Below are positions 24,345-36,109 of a DNA stretch of 64,000 nucleotides, one piece after another; the first letter of the stretch is position 1; every line of letters begins with the position of its first letter. This stretch comes from Apostichopus japonicus (lineage: Eukaryota; Echinodermata; Holothuroidea; Aspidochirotida; Stichopodidae): assembly GCF_037975245.1 (NCBI RefSeq), contig NC_092565.1, positions 11,898,499 to 11,962,498 of the forward strand. The letters are read 5' to 3'. A program made the position numbers and the translations under genes. The notes beneath the pieces are model-generated. The model ran no database searches and had not been told where the DNA came from. It saw only the letters and a program-made list of their open reading frames with translations.

Positions 24345-27300
24345 CTGTGAAGAAATATACATATATAAATGGCGACAGGCTATTAAATTGCCACCTTAGG
24401 AACTAGCTCACCAAAAAGGGACTTTACCGTCTACTGGATGAACTGGTACAAGTTCGGGCAGATGTGATATAGGGGCCCGGAATTAGGCAATTATTGTGAC
24501 ACACTAAGCAGCTACATGTGGATTTAAAGAGAAGCCATGTGGCTAGTAACTATGCAACCTCTGGTTTTCACTGACCTAATTCTATCTGATTCAATGTCTC
24601 TGCAATCAGAGTCCTCTTCAGTGTCAAGGAGGATGGAGAGCTCCTGTAAATGCTGCAGACTTTCACCCAGCTTCCTCACCTCCTGTTGTTGAGCAAGCTA
24701 GAATTGATCAGAAGACAGATACAAATAAGTTTGAATCAAGTGTTACTGTACGGCACGCAGAATACTATTTGCAAAGAATTGTAACAAGTGACTAACAGTA
24801 CATGCTGGGTGTTGGCCACACTTTCTTCCAATTCTTGCTTCAGGATACAGTCAAATTCATTAACTGAAAGCAGGACACCGTCCCATGCATTAACTGAAGC
24901 AGGACACCAACTCATTCATAAAATGACAGTACGTACCGTTTCATTCATTCACTGAAACAGATACCATCCCATGCATTAACTGAAATCGGGACACCAACTC
25001 AATCATTAGCTGTAAACAGATACTGTTTCATTCATTGACTGAAATCAGGACACTGATGTTAAGATCTCATTCTTTAACTGGCAGCAAGACAGAGGGGGGT
25101 TTTCTTGGTCTTAATATCATTTGCCAAATCAGCCTAAGGGATATGTAACATTTTAATTGATGACCAAGAGCATAAAACAAGACATTTTGCAACTTTAAAA
25201 TCAGAAAAAAATTGCCATAATTCACATATTTTTCTGGCATTGAATAGAGAATTAGTACTTTGTATGCTATTTGCATCATTTAAGACAGCTTTTTTCCTAC
25301 GTTTCCTATAAACTGGTTGGAAAACAGATTGCCAAAGATTAAACTGAGGACTAATACATGTCTTAGTTTGACCATCTTGCATGCGGTGGGGACTCCTCAA
25401 TGCTGGAATTTTCTGATGTAACAATGAACACGGCGTGTGTCGAGCCATAGATCGTGATGTCATTTTTGGGGAGAACAAAACTTATGACATATCGATTATA
25501 TGTATGACCTCGCATCACAGTCCAATTCGACAGTTTACTACCTATTTGAGACGCCTCTCTGTGGTTCCACATACCTCTCTATAGTACTCTACCGGTGGTG
25601 ATATAAAACTCAGACCAGCTGACTTCATACAGCTCACAGCACTACAAATGTTTGGTGTATACAAGCCCACATGTTGAACCCCTTCACAGCCATGTTCCTT
25701 AAGGAAGGTTTTAATCTGATTTGGACCTGCAAGGGCCAAAGCAATAATACAGAAATATTCAATTCTTGAATGAACCTGGAAAGCAACCATTCAATCTGCA
25801 CAGGCTGCATAATTTTTCTGGACGGCAACAGTGGCATTTCCAAGGGGGTGCATTTGTTATTTTTTTTTCAAAGTTAGCACTTTGCCTGAATACTGAATTA
25901 TCCTTATCAAAGAGCTGTTACATATGTGAGAGAGACAAAATGTTTTGTTTTACATGTTTTTATGTCAATTTGTCCCCAATCCGTCCTGCCACACTATGAG
26001 GGTGCTACTTTCCCCTTTGATCACTTAGGTTTCCATGACAACTCAAGTTATCATTATTTCTTTAACCAGTCCATGACCTTGGTTAGAAGTCTTTTTAACA
26101 CAGAGTAAAAAATGCAATCCAGTGACAATGTTTATTTTTAGGTTTGGTGATCACTAGTTTTGGCTTTGACCATTGAAAGCTTAGGTTTCCATGACAACTC
26201 AAGTTATCACTTTTATATTATATGGGACCAATTGATGATTTCATATCTATCAAAACAACAACCCAAGACCAGATGCCCTGTTTGGGTTTGAAGTTTTCAT
26301 CCCCTCTATCTCTGCTAATGGGTCAAAATTCTGAGAATTAAGTACATCGCTCTTGATTGCGTGACTTTTTACTACTCAATAATACCAAAAAGTTTGGAGT
26401 GTTTGGTAGGGATCGTTCAGTATTAAGTGTTTGCACAATGGTACTTTACCATACCACCTTGAAAATATGAAAAGAATAACAAAGAATACATCAAAATTGC
26501 ATTCAGGTCCTTGAAGCACTATGACATCACAGATTTACAGCTCTAAGACAGCTCTCAGATATGACTTTTAAACTAAGGTATCTCTCAAACATAGTTCTTC
26601 AAGATTGTTTTCGTAGCTGTTTGGGTGAGTTTGTTCTTCACAATGATCTCTGTCTTGTATTAGAAAGTGTAAAAGTAAGTTGGCCTGACGTTTCCATCCT
26701 AGCAGGATCTTCTTCAAAGGCTAAATGACAAGTTATGATAAGATATTTTATGACAAGATATTTTATTATAATGACAAGTCATTTAGCCTTTGAAGAAGAT
26801 CCTGCTAGGATCGAAACGTCAGGCCAACTTACTTTTACACATTATCTTACACAGGCTATCTAGTGGATAAGCAGTTTGGAAACAGTTTTATTTTGTCATG
26901 TATTAGAAAGATAATGTTTGGGATTACGTCCCCTTTCATGTATGACCGCACAATTCTTTTCAGTAGGAAGTATTTTTCTTTAACTTTGAGAGACATCGGT
27001 ACCCATTTGCGACCTTTTCCTATCGTCTGCTGATACAGATTACGCGAGTTTATCTATTTAAGACTTTGCTATACTATTTCCTCCATCTGGGGCTACAGTA
27101 TTGCAGGCCTAGAATTTCACAATTTTTTTGGAGCCACTTGCTGGAAAAACGGCAACCACGTTCATCCACTTCCATGTATTACTGTAAGTTGTGGACTATT
27201 AAAGTTTTTTGAGTTACCGGGCCCACTGATAGCTTCGGCAAAAACAAACGCAGGCTTATCAGGATCTGTTTGGGAGGACTCGGTGAGTGACAATCCTTGT

Positions 27301-30300
27301 TCAGAGCATCTCCAATATTCAAGAGCTTTGAGGCGGAGACCTGATGATGTCTCCTTGACCACCATTCCCTGTTCCTCATCATCGTTTCTACGGAAAAAAG
27401 AAAAGAAAAAAATAGACAATCCCAGTAAAACTGCTGAGTACTGATATTCAGATTCATGCACGGATAAAATATTTAGAAAAGAGATTATTCGCAAACTCCT
27501 ATTCCTTCACACTGGACACTCTACCTGTAAATCGCACATACTCATACGATAGAAGTCTATTGCGTCAAAGTTACTGTCAAATTGTCTGCATCACTGAATA
27601 AAAGCCTTACATGTTTTTGTCCCTTCAGATATGACCTTTTTGTTTTGGTTAAATTTGATGAAAATGTTAGAATGAATCTTTCGTCTTGATCATCTTCTGT
27701 AGAACTCATTTGTTCAGTGACTCAGATGTGCTTCAAAAGTTTTAAACTTTCCTTTTATAATTTTCTTGCTGAGTTATTCTTGAAATCTGATACTGTACAC
27801 TTTGAATGCTTACTTAGATGTCAATGTTGCCTGTATTTTTATAAGTTCACCAAAAAGTTCAAAATGCAAATTTTTGGGAAAAAAATAAGATTTTTCATCT
27901 GCACTGATAAATGTTTCAACTATATATCATACAGAAACAGAAAGCTGTTGACTGGCGAGGGTATTCCTTGCAATATTTTTGTGTGAGAAAGTTCAACAGT
28001 AATACTGCAAGTTACAAGATTTTGAAGTGTTGATCAAACTTGACTTCAAGTGATCAAGGCTCTCTCTCTCTCTCTCACTGGCTTGCTGCCTTGCTCGCTC
28101 TTTCTATCTCTTTTGTACTAATGCAGCCCTAGCTATCGACTATCAGACCATCCAAGCTTTACTTTTGAGTGTGATCCAAAACAAGGTAACATATTGGTTA
28201 AATTAGTTTAAAATTAATACCCAATATTTTAGTAAAAGATTTATTTTTAAATACAATAATCTAGAACGAAAATTGGAAGAAAAACTAACTAATAAAAAGG
28301 CACCCAATAGGATTGAAATCACGTCAATTTGGGTTTTGATGTTTTCAATTAAACATTTAAATTTAAGTAAATTTTTGGGAATGAGGTTGCAAAGAAAGGA
28401 AAGAAAAGCAGTGAAACCTACTGTATGTAGTCAGGTCACACTAACCAAATCAACAAAGACCCCCCACCCCACCCCCACCCCCACCATGCTTGTTCTTAAA
28501 CTTTTCCATGGAATTGTCACATACAGCATCAACTTAGGTACAGCACTTCTAGATTTAGCTGGTACATGAATTGCATGGTACATTAGGTATTGTGTACAAA
28601 TCTGTCCCTCGTGCAACAGTTGTCCATCCCTCCAATTCTAAATTTGTGGTTACAAACATCACAAGAGAGCTGTGTAAAACTAGCCTTTGTGATCTGAAGG
28701 GGCAGAGCCAATTTTTTTCCCATTTTAAGAGTCAGAAAATTTAGGTTTTATTAACACTTGAATTGATATTAATGAGTTTTCATTGTTGCACCATATAAGC
28801 TCTAACCCTTGTTTATGACGTTTGAGTGGAGAGGGAGGGGGGAGTGGGAGGGAGAAGATCAAGTTTGGCTGACATTCATTCTGGGGAGATGTTTGTTCTG
28901 GTATTAGGGAACTTATATGCAAAATGGTGCTATCACATCCATCATTTAACTACATTCCTCTAGTAAAAATTTTTGTAAGTATAATTTATGCACACCTGTG
29001 TTATAAAATGTAAGCCAATTGGAAGCAACTTTGGGGGAGGGGAGGCTGAGTGGAGGAGGGACATGTCCCGAGTGGCTATGGCCTGTATATACTTATGATA
29101 TCAAACATTACAATTACATAATAGTAATTGAATTTGACTTCTAGTGACCTTTGACATCCACCAATTGCAATGGCATGAATGTACTGAACAAGGAGCATCT
29201 ACAAACCAAGTATTCAACTAAGCTGTACTTTCTGAGTTATTGTGTTCACATGGTTTTTCAGACTGAAATTCAGTTGACCTCCAATTACCTTTGACCAATG
29301 ACCACAACAGAAAAAAATATAGTTGCTTTACTCACTGCAGTTGATCTGCATGCAAGGTGCACAGTTATTTCGAGCTTCATTTCTAGAGTTATGTGCAAAC
29401 AGGGTTGTTGTTGAAGACTTTAACCCAAAGTAGTCAAGTATTAACTGCACTGAGTTTTTTTGTGATGTAATTACAGTAGCTGTATTTTTACAAACCATGA
29501 TATTATCTCAAGTTTGATAGCCATTTTCCTCTTTGTTCATTCATGCTGAACTGAAGTTGGTCAGATAACTTAGAGTTGTGTTTCGTGTCTGTGTGTGATC
29601 TGCGATGTATTCCCAATTTTCTCCCCCCCCCCCCTTGTTTTTTGGCTTTAGTTTTAGATGATACTTCATGTTCTAACGTTATGTGACATTTATCTGATCA
29701 CACACATTAAAGTAGTATATGTAAAGAAAATTTTCCTCTCAAGTTTAGAACAATTTTCTGTGGTAATTCTTTCAACTCACATACTTTGTTTTGATCGCAG
29801 ACACCATCTACTAAACAGCTTCAATTTATAAAAACCTCCTTACATAACCCCAAATTAACTACTGTATTCTCTGAATGCCTCTTTCCACAGCAGAAACGAC
29901 TCTAGTCATAACCTTAAGAGTTAAATGTATCATAATTTTGTTACTCTATTACTCCCCGGATGCTCACCTTTCTGGTTCCACCCAATTACCCCCACCAACC
30001 ATCCCCAGAAGTCTGAGAAAGAATTTCCCTCTGATCAAGGTTACTTTTCCTTATCAGTGTTACCTCCCAGAAGCTGCTTTTCCAAGTTCTCCCACCTACC
30101 TCCCACTTCCCTCAGCTTCTCTCCCCCACATCCCAGCTTACCCAACCTATCCCCTCCTCCACCTTCCTCCCCATCACCCTTCCCACCTGGCATGTGCTCC
30201 ATCCTAGAAGACCATTCTTAGACTTTCATTAGAAACCTGAAACTAGTTTATAAATATGAAAAAGCAAATCTTCTGGTATTCACACTCACAGTTTGTTTGC

Positions 30301-31046
30301 AACTGATATCACACATATGGTTTTGGATAGTAAAGCTTGCAAAAATAAAATGTCCACTATAACAAATACTCTCATCAAACTCACCTGTTGATGCTGAATC
30401 TCTTCATTCCTAAACACCGTTCGTACCAACTCATGGTCTCGTTGATTGTTCCTTCGCGACAGGCGAGCGTTACATGGTCAAAATGAGTTACGTGAGATTC
30501 TTTGGAATGATCCAATTGATCATCAATCACATTTGTGAAGCCCGGTAGAAAGGCACCTCTGTATTGCGACGTGTCCAGTAACGTGTGTACCATGTTACCG
30601 AGGCCCGATTTGATCACAGCATACCTCAGAAATCCAGAACCACCCTCATCAATCGTTCGTAAATCGTATAAAATGTCGGCACCGTTCCCTCTGGCGACAT
30701 CTAATGTCTTCTCGATATCTGATGGCTCAAAGGCAATGTTGAACACAGAATGACTGGAAATGGAATTTTTGCAGACGGATTGAGGTAGCGCAATTGACGG
30801 GTCAAGTATAGGTAGATGCTGACCATTTAAGATCTTCCGGTCCACGTTCTGATGAGACTGTCCGTTCTCTGGGTTCATCATCTCCGTGACCAGAAGCCTT
30901 GCGGTCCCGCTTTGCATAGCCCATTGTCTCACATTCGAATAGCTACTCTGTGCAAATATCTTGAAACCAGCTTGTTTCAATTTAGCAAGAATGACAGGAC
31001 CATGCGTGACAGCCAACTGGATATGATGTACTGCAAGGCCAACCAT
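24176..31046 (-). CDS. HPDL: 4-hydroxyphenylpyruvate dioxygenase-like protein, five coding exons
   Basis: Coding order on the minus strand: 31046-30385, 27387-27218, 25726-25575, 24697-24576, 24344-24176 (1275 nt, 424 aa). All junctions are GT/AG and phases fit. Two VOC/glyoxalase domains are visible; the second holds the Fe(II) ligands expected from HPD: His191 in HFDHVTLAC, His296 in GVQHVGLYTPNI and Glu388 in FFLELIQR. HTLLDTSQYRGAFLPGF, HVGLYTPNI and GFGAGNIKALW match HPDL more closely than HPD. Human HPDL is mitochondrial and has been linked to 4-hydroxymandelate formation in coenzyme Q headgroup synthesis. The ATG at 31046 is chosen because upstream in-frame codons lack ATG and a splice acceptor lies just before it. 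The mature protein is longer than the 371-aa human one, partly from the Ser/Asp/Gln-rich exon 4. Confidence 0.92.
24576..24697 (-). CDS. HPDL: HPDL exon 4
   Basis: Residues 329-368 plus two bases: LAQQQEVRKLGESLQHLQEL, SILLDTEEDSD and CRDIESDRI. LSILLD aligns with QGILLD of human HPDL. Acceptor TCAATTCTAG, donor TTAG|GTCAGT. This is the most divergent exon, acidic and Gln-rich. Confidence 0.88.
24850..25070. repeat. Degenerate ~28-32 bp tandem repeat (HPDL intron 3)
   Basis: Seven diverged copies of a CATTCATTAACTGAAANCAGGACACC-like unit between HPDL exons 3 and 4. Confidence 0.75.
25575..25726 (-). CDS. HPDL: HPDL exon 3 (second metal His)
   Basis: Residues from Gly278 to Glu328, with GCEGVQHVGLYTPNI (His296) and ISPPVEYYRE. 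Acceptor CCCTTGCAG, donor GAGAG|GTATGT, phase 0. Confidence 0.93.
26024..26209. repeat. 30-bp perfect direct repeat pair (HPDL intron 2)
   Basis: CTTAGGTTTCCATGACAACT followed by CAAGTTATCA occurs at 26024-26053 and again at 26180-26209 without a mismatch, giving a 156-bp period. Confidence 0.9.
26667..26840. repeat. 63-bp near-perfect inverted repeat (hairpin) in HPDL intron 2
   Basis: Left arm 26667-26729 and right arm 26778-26840 are reverse complements with one mismatch; the 48-bp spacer is AT-rich. The arm runs from GTGTAAAAGTAAGTTGGCCT through GACGTTTC, TAGCAGGATC and TTCTTCAAAG to GCTAAATGAC. A diverged single arm occurs at 19174-19222. Confidence 0.93.
27218..27387 (-). CDS. HPDL: HPDL exon 2
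   Basis: Completes Arg221 and encodes NDDEEQGMVVKETSSGLRLK, then ALEYWRC and FVFAEAISGP, plus one base. The LVLAESLPG region of human HPDL aligns with FVFAEAISGPG. Acceptor TTTTTTCCGTAG, donor CCCG|GTAACT. Confidence 0.92.
27388..30384 (-). other. HPDL: HPDL intron 1
   Basis: About 3 kb. It contains a (CT)n run at 28061-28078, a poly-C run near 29624-29633, C-rich pyrimidine sequence around 30080-30185 and a dispersed repeat with TGACCTTTGACAT at 29144-29156. Frames of about 100 codons in the C-rich part are low-complexity artefacts. Confidence 0.6.
30385..31046 (-). CDS. HPDL: HPDL exon 1 (first VOC domain, first metal His)
   Basis: Residues 1-220 plus two bases, MVGLAVHHIQLAV to FSINR. 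It contains RLLVTEMMN, the FLPGFTNV block and HFDHVTLACREG with His191. Donor CAACAG|GTGAGT, phase 2. Confidence 0.93.
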
Positions 31047-31053
31047 CTCAAGA
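31047..31053 (-). other. HPDL: HPDL 5' leader next to a likely splice acceptor
   Basis: On the minus strand TTTTTTGTTGCTTTGTCTCATTTAAG precedes TCTTGAG and the ATG. This looks like a polypyrimidine tract and acceptor, implying an upstream non-coding first exon that I could not locate between here and 34 kb. Confidence 0.45.
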
Positions 31054-31589
31054 CTTAAATGAGACAAAGCAACAAAAAATTCTCAAAAATGCAAATGAAA
31101 AGCAACTTTTATAAGGCCATGGAAAGAAAGTTTTTGATTTGTATCCGAACATTTTTTTAATTGGCATGATGCTTCTTTCCTTTTTTTTACATTATTATCA
31201 TTATTATTGTATTCAGTTTTAAGCTTCCTTCATGATTTTCATAACATACAGGCCTACTGTACCACCTTATATGAATTTTATTGCTACTGATAAACTGATG
31301 TACTGTAGGCCTATCACTGAGGGAGATCAGTTTTGGTGACTAGGGTACTGCATGTGGGTAGTACTAGTACTACTACTAAGTAAAAACTTGGCGTAATTAA
31401 TGTCATAAAGTTATAATTATACCATTTTATTTTTTAGGTTTTTAGCTTTTTAGCTATTGTGTCATTAATGGAAATTTGGGCAGGATTCTTTGGAACATGC
31501 AGGTGGTGGAAGCAATCTAACTTTCATTCCTATGGCCAAATGGAAATGAGATTTCCTTCTTGATACATCATATTTACAAGGTTTCCTTT

Positions 31590-31800
31590 GTTTTGCTCAG
31601 ATGACCTTTGACCTTGACTGAAAAACAATAAGCTCCATCTACATCTAGAGGGCATACACACACAATTGATCCCAGTTTAGAGATTCATAAATTTTGACCT
31701 CTGTTGACCTTAAATGACTTTTCACCTATAACAAACCATTAGGCTGCTTGAATTCAATATAAGACATCCTGAGGTCAACCAAGGTTTCCCTTCTTGAGAT
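31590..31800 (-). repeat. Dispersed repeat with perfect DR1 (upstream of HPDL)
   Basis: TGACCTTTGACCT at 31602-31614 is the reverse complement of AGGTCAAAGGTCA. Surrounding text (GACCTCTGTTGACCTTAAATGAC, CTTCTTGAGATACTG) is the inverted counterpart of the 7485-7785 repeat. Confidence 0.6.
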
Positions 31801-31859
31801 ACTGTGGGGCACACACAAAGGCATCACAAAAAACACATGGCACTGTCCACACACACTCC

Positions 31860-34160
31860 AACCTACACCTGTATGCATGCAAGCCATCAAGACAGCAAAG
31901 CTTATGATTATCATTGCAATCGAGCATGAGGCATTTGAACATATTAGTAAAGGCAATTAGGGAACTGATCTTAAGGAATTGGAATGAATAAGAAAATATA
32001 TATAGAACTTCTCAATCCTTTTAAATTGTATTTTTAGGGAGATATGATCACTGGATCCGAGGTTGAATTAGAAGTGTAATATCATTACAATTCCTTATCA
32101 CACCAATTCACCTCCTTGGTTTATTCATGACATTGCAAAACTTGTGAAATATTTTGACCATCAATGAGCAACATTTACAGTATGCTTGTTATAAAAATTC
32201 TGACTTTAACTGGGATGTTATCTTTTCCTTTAGCTTTTGAGGCCAAACATTTGGACTACTATCTGCTAAGTTCTAACTTAAACCTAAGTTAAACTTAGTC
32301 CAAGCCTAAATTTTTTATAAAAAATGTTGGATACATTGTTAGCCTGTTTCATATACTGTAAGGGTGTACTTGTATGTATTCCTCCCTGGTACTATCATCA
32401 AAATATCCATCTCAAAAAGTATGTCAGACAAACCATCCGTCTTCAATCTTTACTAAAGTGTATATTTTAATTGCATAATTCTTACATTCAGACATTATTT
32501 TGGACTTATTTTCAGTATTATTCTGTTTATGAACAATTAGAAATGTTAAGAACTTGAAGTTAAACAACATTACCTATTTAACTCCATTCAAGTTCAATTA
32601 GAAAATGTAAGCTTAGGCCAATCAAACTGAACAGCAAATGGTACCAACGTAACTTGTTTATAATTACTGTAGAATGTTACCAGATTGATGTTAAGAAATC
32701 ATAACAACTAGAAACTACTCCAATATTGTTTTTTCAAGATGAAAAATTTGCATTCCCTACATGTGCATAATTGATTTGAGCAAAATTCTAGACCATATTC
32801 CGATACCTGTTTACTACTGTATGTAGCAACCTACTGTAGTGTTAGGCCTAATGCAACGGCTATGGATATGAGGCACATCCATCAGCATTTCTGACGAAAT
32901 TAAATTATATTTGAGGGCATTGCGACAAACATCAAACGGTTGAAAAAAATGGAGATAAGAGGCTCCATGGTAAAAGGGAGGTGATGGGCAGGGAAGTTAC
33001 TGTATGGCCCTTTGCAAATTTTGAGAAAAAGGAACATCAAATTATAAATTTGTGCATCAAATACTGCACTACAGAGCATTTCATGCCTAAACATAACTCA
33101 GCTAATCAACATAGGCCTTATATATCCAGCACATTCGTTAATTCGCGAAATTGGTATTGTTACTAGGCTAACTGTGCCGAGAAACATTGAAGTCACTCAC
33201 CACGAGGGAAGCAAAATGTGCAAACCTGGCAGCCTAATTTGATGAAATTACATTGTGAAAAAGACGTAAAGAGGATGTCTTTACTTTAATGTTTCATAGC
33301 AAAAGAACAAACCTAGAACATCAGTTGATATTTTCACCTTCCATATGTTTTTGAATCAAGATATTTTCACCTTCCATATGTTTTTGAATAATCTGTCCCT
33401 TAAACATATACTATAGTGTCATCGTGTGGGTCAACATCAATATCATGTCCCTGGAAATTACTGAAAATATTTGGTCACCTTAGCCTACATATATGTATAC
33501 CACCTTAGGGAAAGTTTGGTGACATGTATGCGAAGTTACCGTACACCATCATAACTACTAAAACAAGACGCTATTCGCACAACTGCTATATGTGTACTAT
33601 AGCCTCGCCTACTATACTGTCGTGAATAGAACATAAATGTGAAGTAACGTTAGTCAGACAGAAGTGATATAGCTCAGGTGTTAGTTTTATATAATACTAA
33701 CTTTCTTGCACTAATTAATTTCTTACCAAAATCAGTAATGACAACTACTTGGCGGTTGAGTTTTGTCGTTGATTTGGGTAGAGTTCCAATGATAGCTCAA
33801 GCATGTAATATTTTGAAATATTATGTAAGTACTGTACGATACTGTACACATAGAACTAAAATAACTGTACATCGAAGTAAGTAGGTCGGCAGCATAGGTG
33901 AATAATATTCGTACACTACCTGAAAGTCATATTCCTGATTGGGTGAAAGTTCGATCACATGCTGCGAGTACTGGTAGAATTGGATTTCTTTTTTACTCAT
34001 TCTATAAGCCCTTGACTGTCAGAGAGAAATTCAATTCCATCGCTTTCGTAACATCGTCATGTTCACAATGTTACAGTCTCGATATCGGGCGTCTGAGGAC
34101 GAATGTGGATCAAGTTGTTTGACTTCCGTACCCAGGCAAGTCAATTTCCTTTAAACAGTG
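31860..34160. other. Upstream of HPDL, no gene recognised
   Basis: AT-rich sequence with a 33-bp tandem duplication (33327-33356 and 33360-33389, GATATTTTCACCTTCCATAT). The HPDL promoter and first exon may lie here. Open frames near 33.7-34.1 kb lack an ATG start or recognisable domains. Confidence 0.4.
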
Positions 34161-34168
34161 CTGTTAAC

Positions 34169-35250
34169 GCTTTCTAGTCACTTCGCCCAACAACCATTTC
34201 GCCCAACTGCCATTTCGCCCAACCAGCCTGGTCATTTCGCCCAACCAGCCTGGTCATTTCGCCCAACCAGCATGGTCATTTCGCCCAACCATCATAGTCA
34301 TTTCGCCCAACCAGCATGGTCATTTCGCCCAACCGTGTTGGTCATTTCGCCCAACCTTATTTTTACTAATATTCAGTCAGCATAATATTACTTTTTCTAT
34401 TCCACTAGTTCAATTTGATTTATTTTGGGTTAGGTTACTTCGTAATAGGTAAATAAAAAAGTAAGGTCCGCTCGATATCGATCGGAGTCTGAGCAGTTAT
34501 TTTGGGTATAATGGGAGGATTACACTACTTTAGGCGTTTACGCATACAATGGAAGTTATATTATTATACAAACACAGGGGAATCGGTCTTCATGAAAACC
34601 TATCAAACCTTACCCCTAAAACACTGATCCATCCTACTGACTAACAATTCCCGAACGTTTCCTTATTAAATTAAAAATATATATATAAAATTGAATTACT
34701 ATATTTAATCAATGTAACCACTTTATCAATGTAACCACAGTAATCACATATGTAATCAATTTAACCACGACTTCAAGTTTCCTTAATACTCGGTTCGTAT
34801 CCCGTAACGTTAACAATTCCCGAACGTTTACTATATCAAACCTAACCCCTAAAACACTGATCCATCCTCAAGATTCCTTAATATTCGGTTCGTATCCTGT
34901 AACGTTAAAAATTCCTGAACGTTTCCTTACTAAAGTTATACAAAGTAAAGGACTTCAAGTTTCCTTAAAATTCCTTAATATTCGAACGTTTACTATCAAA
35001 CCTAACCCCTAACACACTGATCAATCCTCAAGTTTCCTTAATATTCGGTTCGTATCCTGTAACGTTAACAATTCCGGAACGTTTCCTTTTGAAATATCAT
35101 ATTTAATCAAGGTTGGGCGAAATGACCAGACTGGTTGGGCGAAATGACCAGGCTGGTTGGGCGAAATGACCAGGCTGGTTGGGCGAAATGGTAAGGTTGG
35201 GCGAAATGGCAGTTGGGCGAAATGGTTGTTGGGCGAAGTGTCCTGCTTCC
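34169..35250. mobile_element. Foldback-like element with TTTCGCCCAAC subterminal repeats (1.08 kb)
   Basis: The left end (34178-34365) has nine direct copies of a TTTCGCCCAAC unit spaced ~22 bp (CATTTCGCCCAACCAGCCTG). The right end (35109-35240) has seven in inverse orientation. Read inward, both ends give CACTTCGCCCAACAACC, ATTTCGCCCAACTGCC, then CAGCCTGGT-linked units. Perfect CTGTTAAC lies at 34161-34168 and 35251-35258, an 8-bp direct repeat that may be the target duplication. The interior has three to four ~160-bp imperfect repeats (CGGTTCGTATCCTGTAACGT, CAAACCTAACCCCTAAAACA). No protein is encoded. Confidence 0.85.
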
Positions 35251-35349
35251 CTGTTAACATCGAGAAAGATTACTGAAAGGCTATGTACTAATGTGTTTGT
35301 TCTTGCGGGAGATGTCGTGAAGTAATTTTTAACATTTAGTCCGAAATGT

Positions 35350-35605
35350 CAGGGTGACTCAAATTATTTTGAGATATCTTGAGATATATGTGAATTTTAC
35401 TAATAACTCCAGATACCTTAAACTCAATTTCAGATAAATAAAAAACACCACATAACTCTGCAGGTACCTGAATTCATATTTTCAAATATCTGAAATTCTA
35501 AATTCATACATCGTGAATCCAATTTCAGATAACTCTAATTCGGTATAGATATCTCAATAAGAATTTCAAATATTTTATATAACCCATATTAAGATATATC
35601 TGCAA
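35350..35605. repeat. Cluster of short AGATATC/TTTCAGATA motifs
   Basis: GAGATATCTTGAGATATATG, AATTTCAGATAA (twice), AAATATCTGAAATTC and GATATCTCAATAAG occur within 250 bp in both orientations, with little other complexity. It looks like a decayed palindromic repeat. Confidence 0.5.
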
Positions 35606-36109
35606 TACCGGATGAAAGTTAAAACGGCGTTCCATATAGGGCTGCAGCGGTTGAAGAGGAGGTGCTGTGTATGATATGAAAGCGACTAAATGTTTCGTAC
35701 CCATATGTCAAACTGCAGTCTTCTCTAACTCTTTGTTGAAACATACTCTCGGTGTGACACTATCTGCTATGGAAGTGCATTTTTCTGTCCTGTTTTTTTA
35801 TTGAGGGGGGGGGGGGGGCGTGGACTTCTTTGACTTCAGCCCCAGTACATTGGTCAGATAAACTTGATCTTTCGTTAATGTGTCATGCTGGTTTTGAAAG
35901 GCAAACATATTTGCGTCAATCGAGTCTTCATTCTGCAGAAATGGTTTCGTTCACGAGAGTCTGAGAAAATTGCAATGATTTATTGTACTAATTTTAAAAA
36001 AAATCTGGATAAAAAACTATAAGTTCGTATGTTGAAGTGCAACGTGTACTTGATAGAGATATTGATCATTCATGCAGTCACCGTTCGTTTCCAAATTTGA
36101 TTTGCTTAT

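Noticed and set aside
24141..24350. 69-codon plus-strand frame
   Set aside because: Antisense to HPDL exon 5, which has homology and correct splice sites.
30535..31058. Plus-strand frames across HPDL exon 1
   Set aside because: Antisense shadows of the HPDL coding exon.
31047..31067. HPDL start seven codons upstream (TTG)
   Set aside because: Not an ATG, and this stretch includes the likely splice acceptor.
33898..34122. 74-codon frame before the foldback element
   Set aside because: Starts with GTG rather than ATG and has no family resemblance.
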